NCBI GenBank assembly: GCA_030533035.1
Contig: JAUNJW010000105.1
Span: forward strand, 1-7,015
Direction of reading: 5' to 3'
Length of the DNA: 7,015 nt
Origin: Erysipelotrichaceae bacterium
GTDB taxonomy: Bacteria; Bacillota_I; Bacilli_A; Erysipelotrichales; Erysipelotrichaceae
Both the position numbers and the translations under genes were made by a program. The notes under the pieces are model-generated. The model worked only from the letters and a program-made list of their open reading frames with translations, was not told the origin of the DNA and made no database searches. Positions 6,227 to 7,015 of this stretch are shown here, piece after piece; position 1 is the stretch's first letter; each line of letters starts with the position of its first letter.

Positions 6227-7015
6227 ACCACCTGATTCATATTGATGCCGACTGGCGCTCACTGTTCCACTATGGCGAGGAGCTTTGCGGCGATAGGGTC
6301 ATGATGAGGCGCAATGACGAAACATTCGTCATGGTTCTCGCTGACGGTCTTGGCTCAGGGGTTAAGGCGAATATCCTTTCCACTCTGACCTCCACCATCA
6401 TTTCCGAGCTGATCTTCGAAAAACTGAGCCTGCACGAGGCAGTTGAAACAATCGCCTCCACGCTGCCGGTCTGTGCCGACCGCGAAGTTGCCTACAGCAC
6501 GTTCACGATTCTTAAAGTCAATTACTTCACCAGCAAGGCCTATCTGGCCCAGTATGACAACCCCCTGACCGTTTTCATCCGTGACAACCAGATCATGGAC
6601 ATTCCCAGAAATGAAGTCATCATTGACGGCAAAAAAATCTGGGAATCAGAGTTTGATGTAAAACCCGGCGATCATATCATGTTCTTCTCCGACGGCATTC
6701 TCTATGCGGACACAGAGATGCAGCTGAATCTCAACTGGGGCCAGAAGGATGTCGAGGATTTCCTGGCTGCCGCGATCCAGGAGGATGATCCGGCCAGAGA
6801 ATGCACCAGAATTCTGCTTGCCATGGTCAACAGCCTGTATGACGGCAAACCATCCGATGACTGCACCGTGGCAGCCGCCAGAATTCTGCCGGCAACGGAG
6901 ACCGTTGTGATGGCCGGTCCTCCGCAAAACAAGGAAGATGATGAAAAAGTGATGCGCAGATTAATGACCGCTACCGGCCAGAAGATTGTCTGCGGAGGCA
7001 CCACTTCCCAGATCG
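6223..7015 (+). CDS. SpoIIE-family (PP2C-like) serine phosphatase, partial
   Basis: Metal-dependent Ser/Thr phosphoprotein phosphatase domain related to SpoIIE and RsbU/RsbX. I read 264 codons from ATG at 6223, open to the right edge. Metal-binding acidic motifs are visible: CGD (22-24), ADGLGSG (40-46), SDG (156-158) and DDCTV (212-216). No membrane segment or N-terminal sensor domain precedes the catalytic part, so sensing is presumably supplied by the partner encoded just upstream. After the phosphatase core (about 220) a C-terminal extension begins, with RRLMTATGQKIVCGGTT near the edge; similar extensions occur in longer relatives of about 380-400 aa, so over 100 residues are probably missing. 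The ATG overlaps the sensor stop as ATGA, indicating translational coupling and probable equal production. Known family members dephosphorylate anti-sigma-factor antagonists; the target here is unknown and no STAS or anti-sigma gene is visible. Confidence 0.9.
   Translation, partial: MNHLIHIDADWRSLFHYGEELCGDRVMMRRNDETFVMVLADGLGSGVKANILSTLTSTIISELIFEKLSLHEAVETIASTLPVCADREVAYSTFTILKVNYFTSKAYLAQYDNPLTVFIRDNQIMDIPRNEVIIDGKKIWESEFDVKPGDHIMFFSDGILYADTEMQLNLNWGQKDVEDFLAAAIQEDDPARECTRILLAMVNSLYDGKPSDDCTVAAARILPATETVVMAGPPQNKEDDEKVMRRLMTATGQKIVCGGTTSQI

Noticed and set aside
6806..6889. CCAGAATTCTGC occurring twice (6806-6817 and 6878-6889), each with a 10-bp palindrome
   Set aside because: Both copies encode Arg-Ile-Leu within the phosphatase reading frame. 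No further copies were noticed and flanks differ, so coincidental codon use is the simplest reading.

Overview
The window looks like chromosome from an anaerobic, low-to-mid GC Bacillota (Firmicutes), probably a gut-type clostridial or Erysipelotrichia-like organism. This rests on the gene types ([FeFe]-hydrogenase-like sensor, SpoIIE-type phosphatase, Fe-S old-yellow-enzyme reductase), AGGAG-type ribosome sites and tightly packed operons. The genus is inference only. I see no RNA gene, mobile element, CRISPR array or integration scar. The window is almost fully coding and contains one real intergenic region, about 140 bp at 4398-4537.

Left arm, minus strand, read from 4397 down to 1. Four genes are packed head to tail with gaps of 5, 2 and 29 bp and no visible terminator, so they probably form one transcript. 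In order they are: a small DUF1858-like protein (80 aa); a 636-aa cytoplasmic fusion of a ParB-like N-terminal region and a BMP/PnrA-type ligand-binding domain; a 217-aa calcineurin-like metallophosphoesterase; and an old-yellow-enzyme/2,4-dienoyl-CoA-reductase-type flavoprotein with a 4Fe-4S motif. The last gene runs off the left edge.

Right arm, plus strand, from 4538 to the right edge. A 562-aa [FeFe]-hydrogenase-like protein has the architecture 2x[4Fe-4S] ferredoxin, H-cluster domain, a second Fe-S motif and PAS. It overlaps by ATGA a SpoIIE/PP2C-type serine phosphatase that runs off the right edge. This matches the phosphatase-linked group C (putative sensory) [FeFe] hydrogenases. The likely logic is that H2 or redox state is read at the H-cluster, relayed through Fe-S and PAS, and expressed as dephosphorylation of an unknown target.

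The two arms diverge from the intergenic region. It carries a good extended -10 promoter for the sensor gene, a weaker -10 candidate for the leftward operon and two adjacent 8-bp palindromes. A shared regulator linking H2/redox sensing to the leftward flavin-reductase operon is plausible but unproven. The most unusual items are the ParB-like/BMP soluble receptor, the sensory hydrogenase with its retained and lost H-cluster residues, and active-site departures in the phosphoesterase and the flavin reductase.
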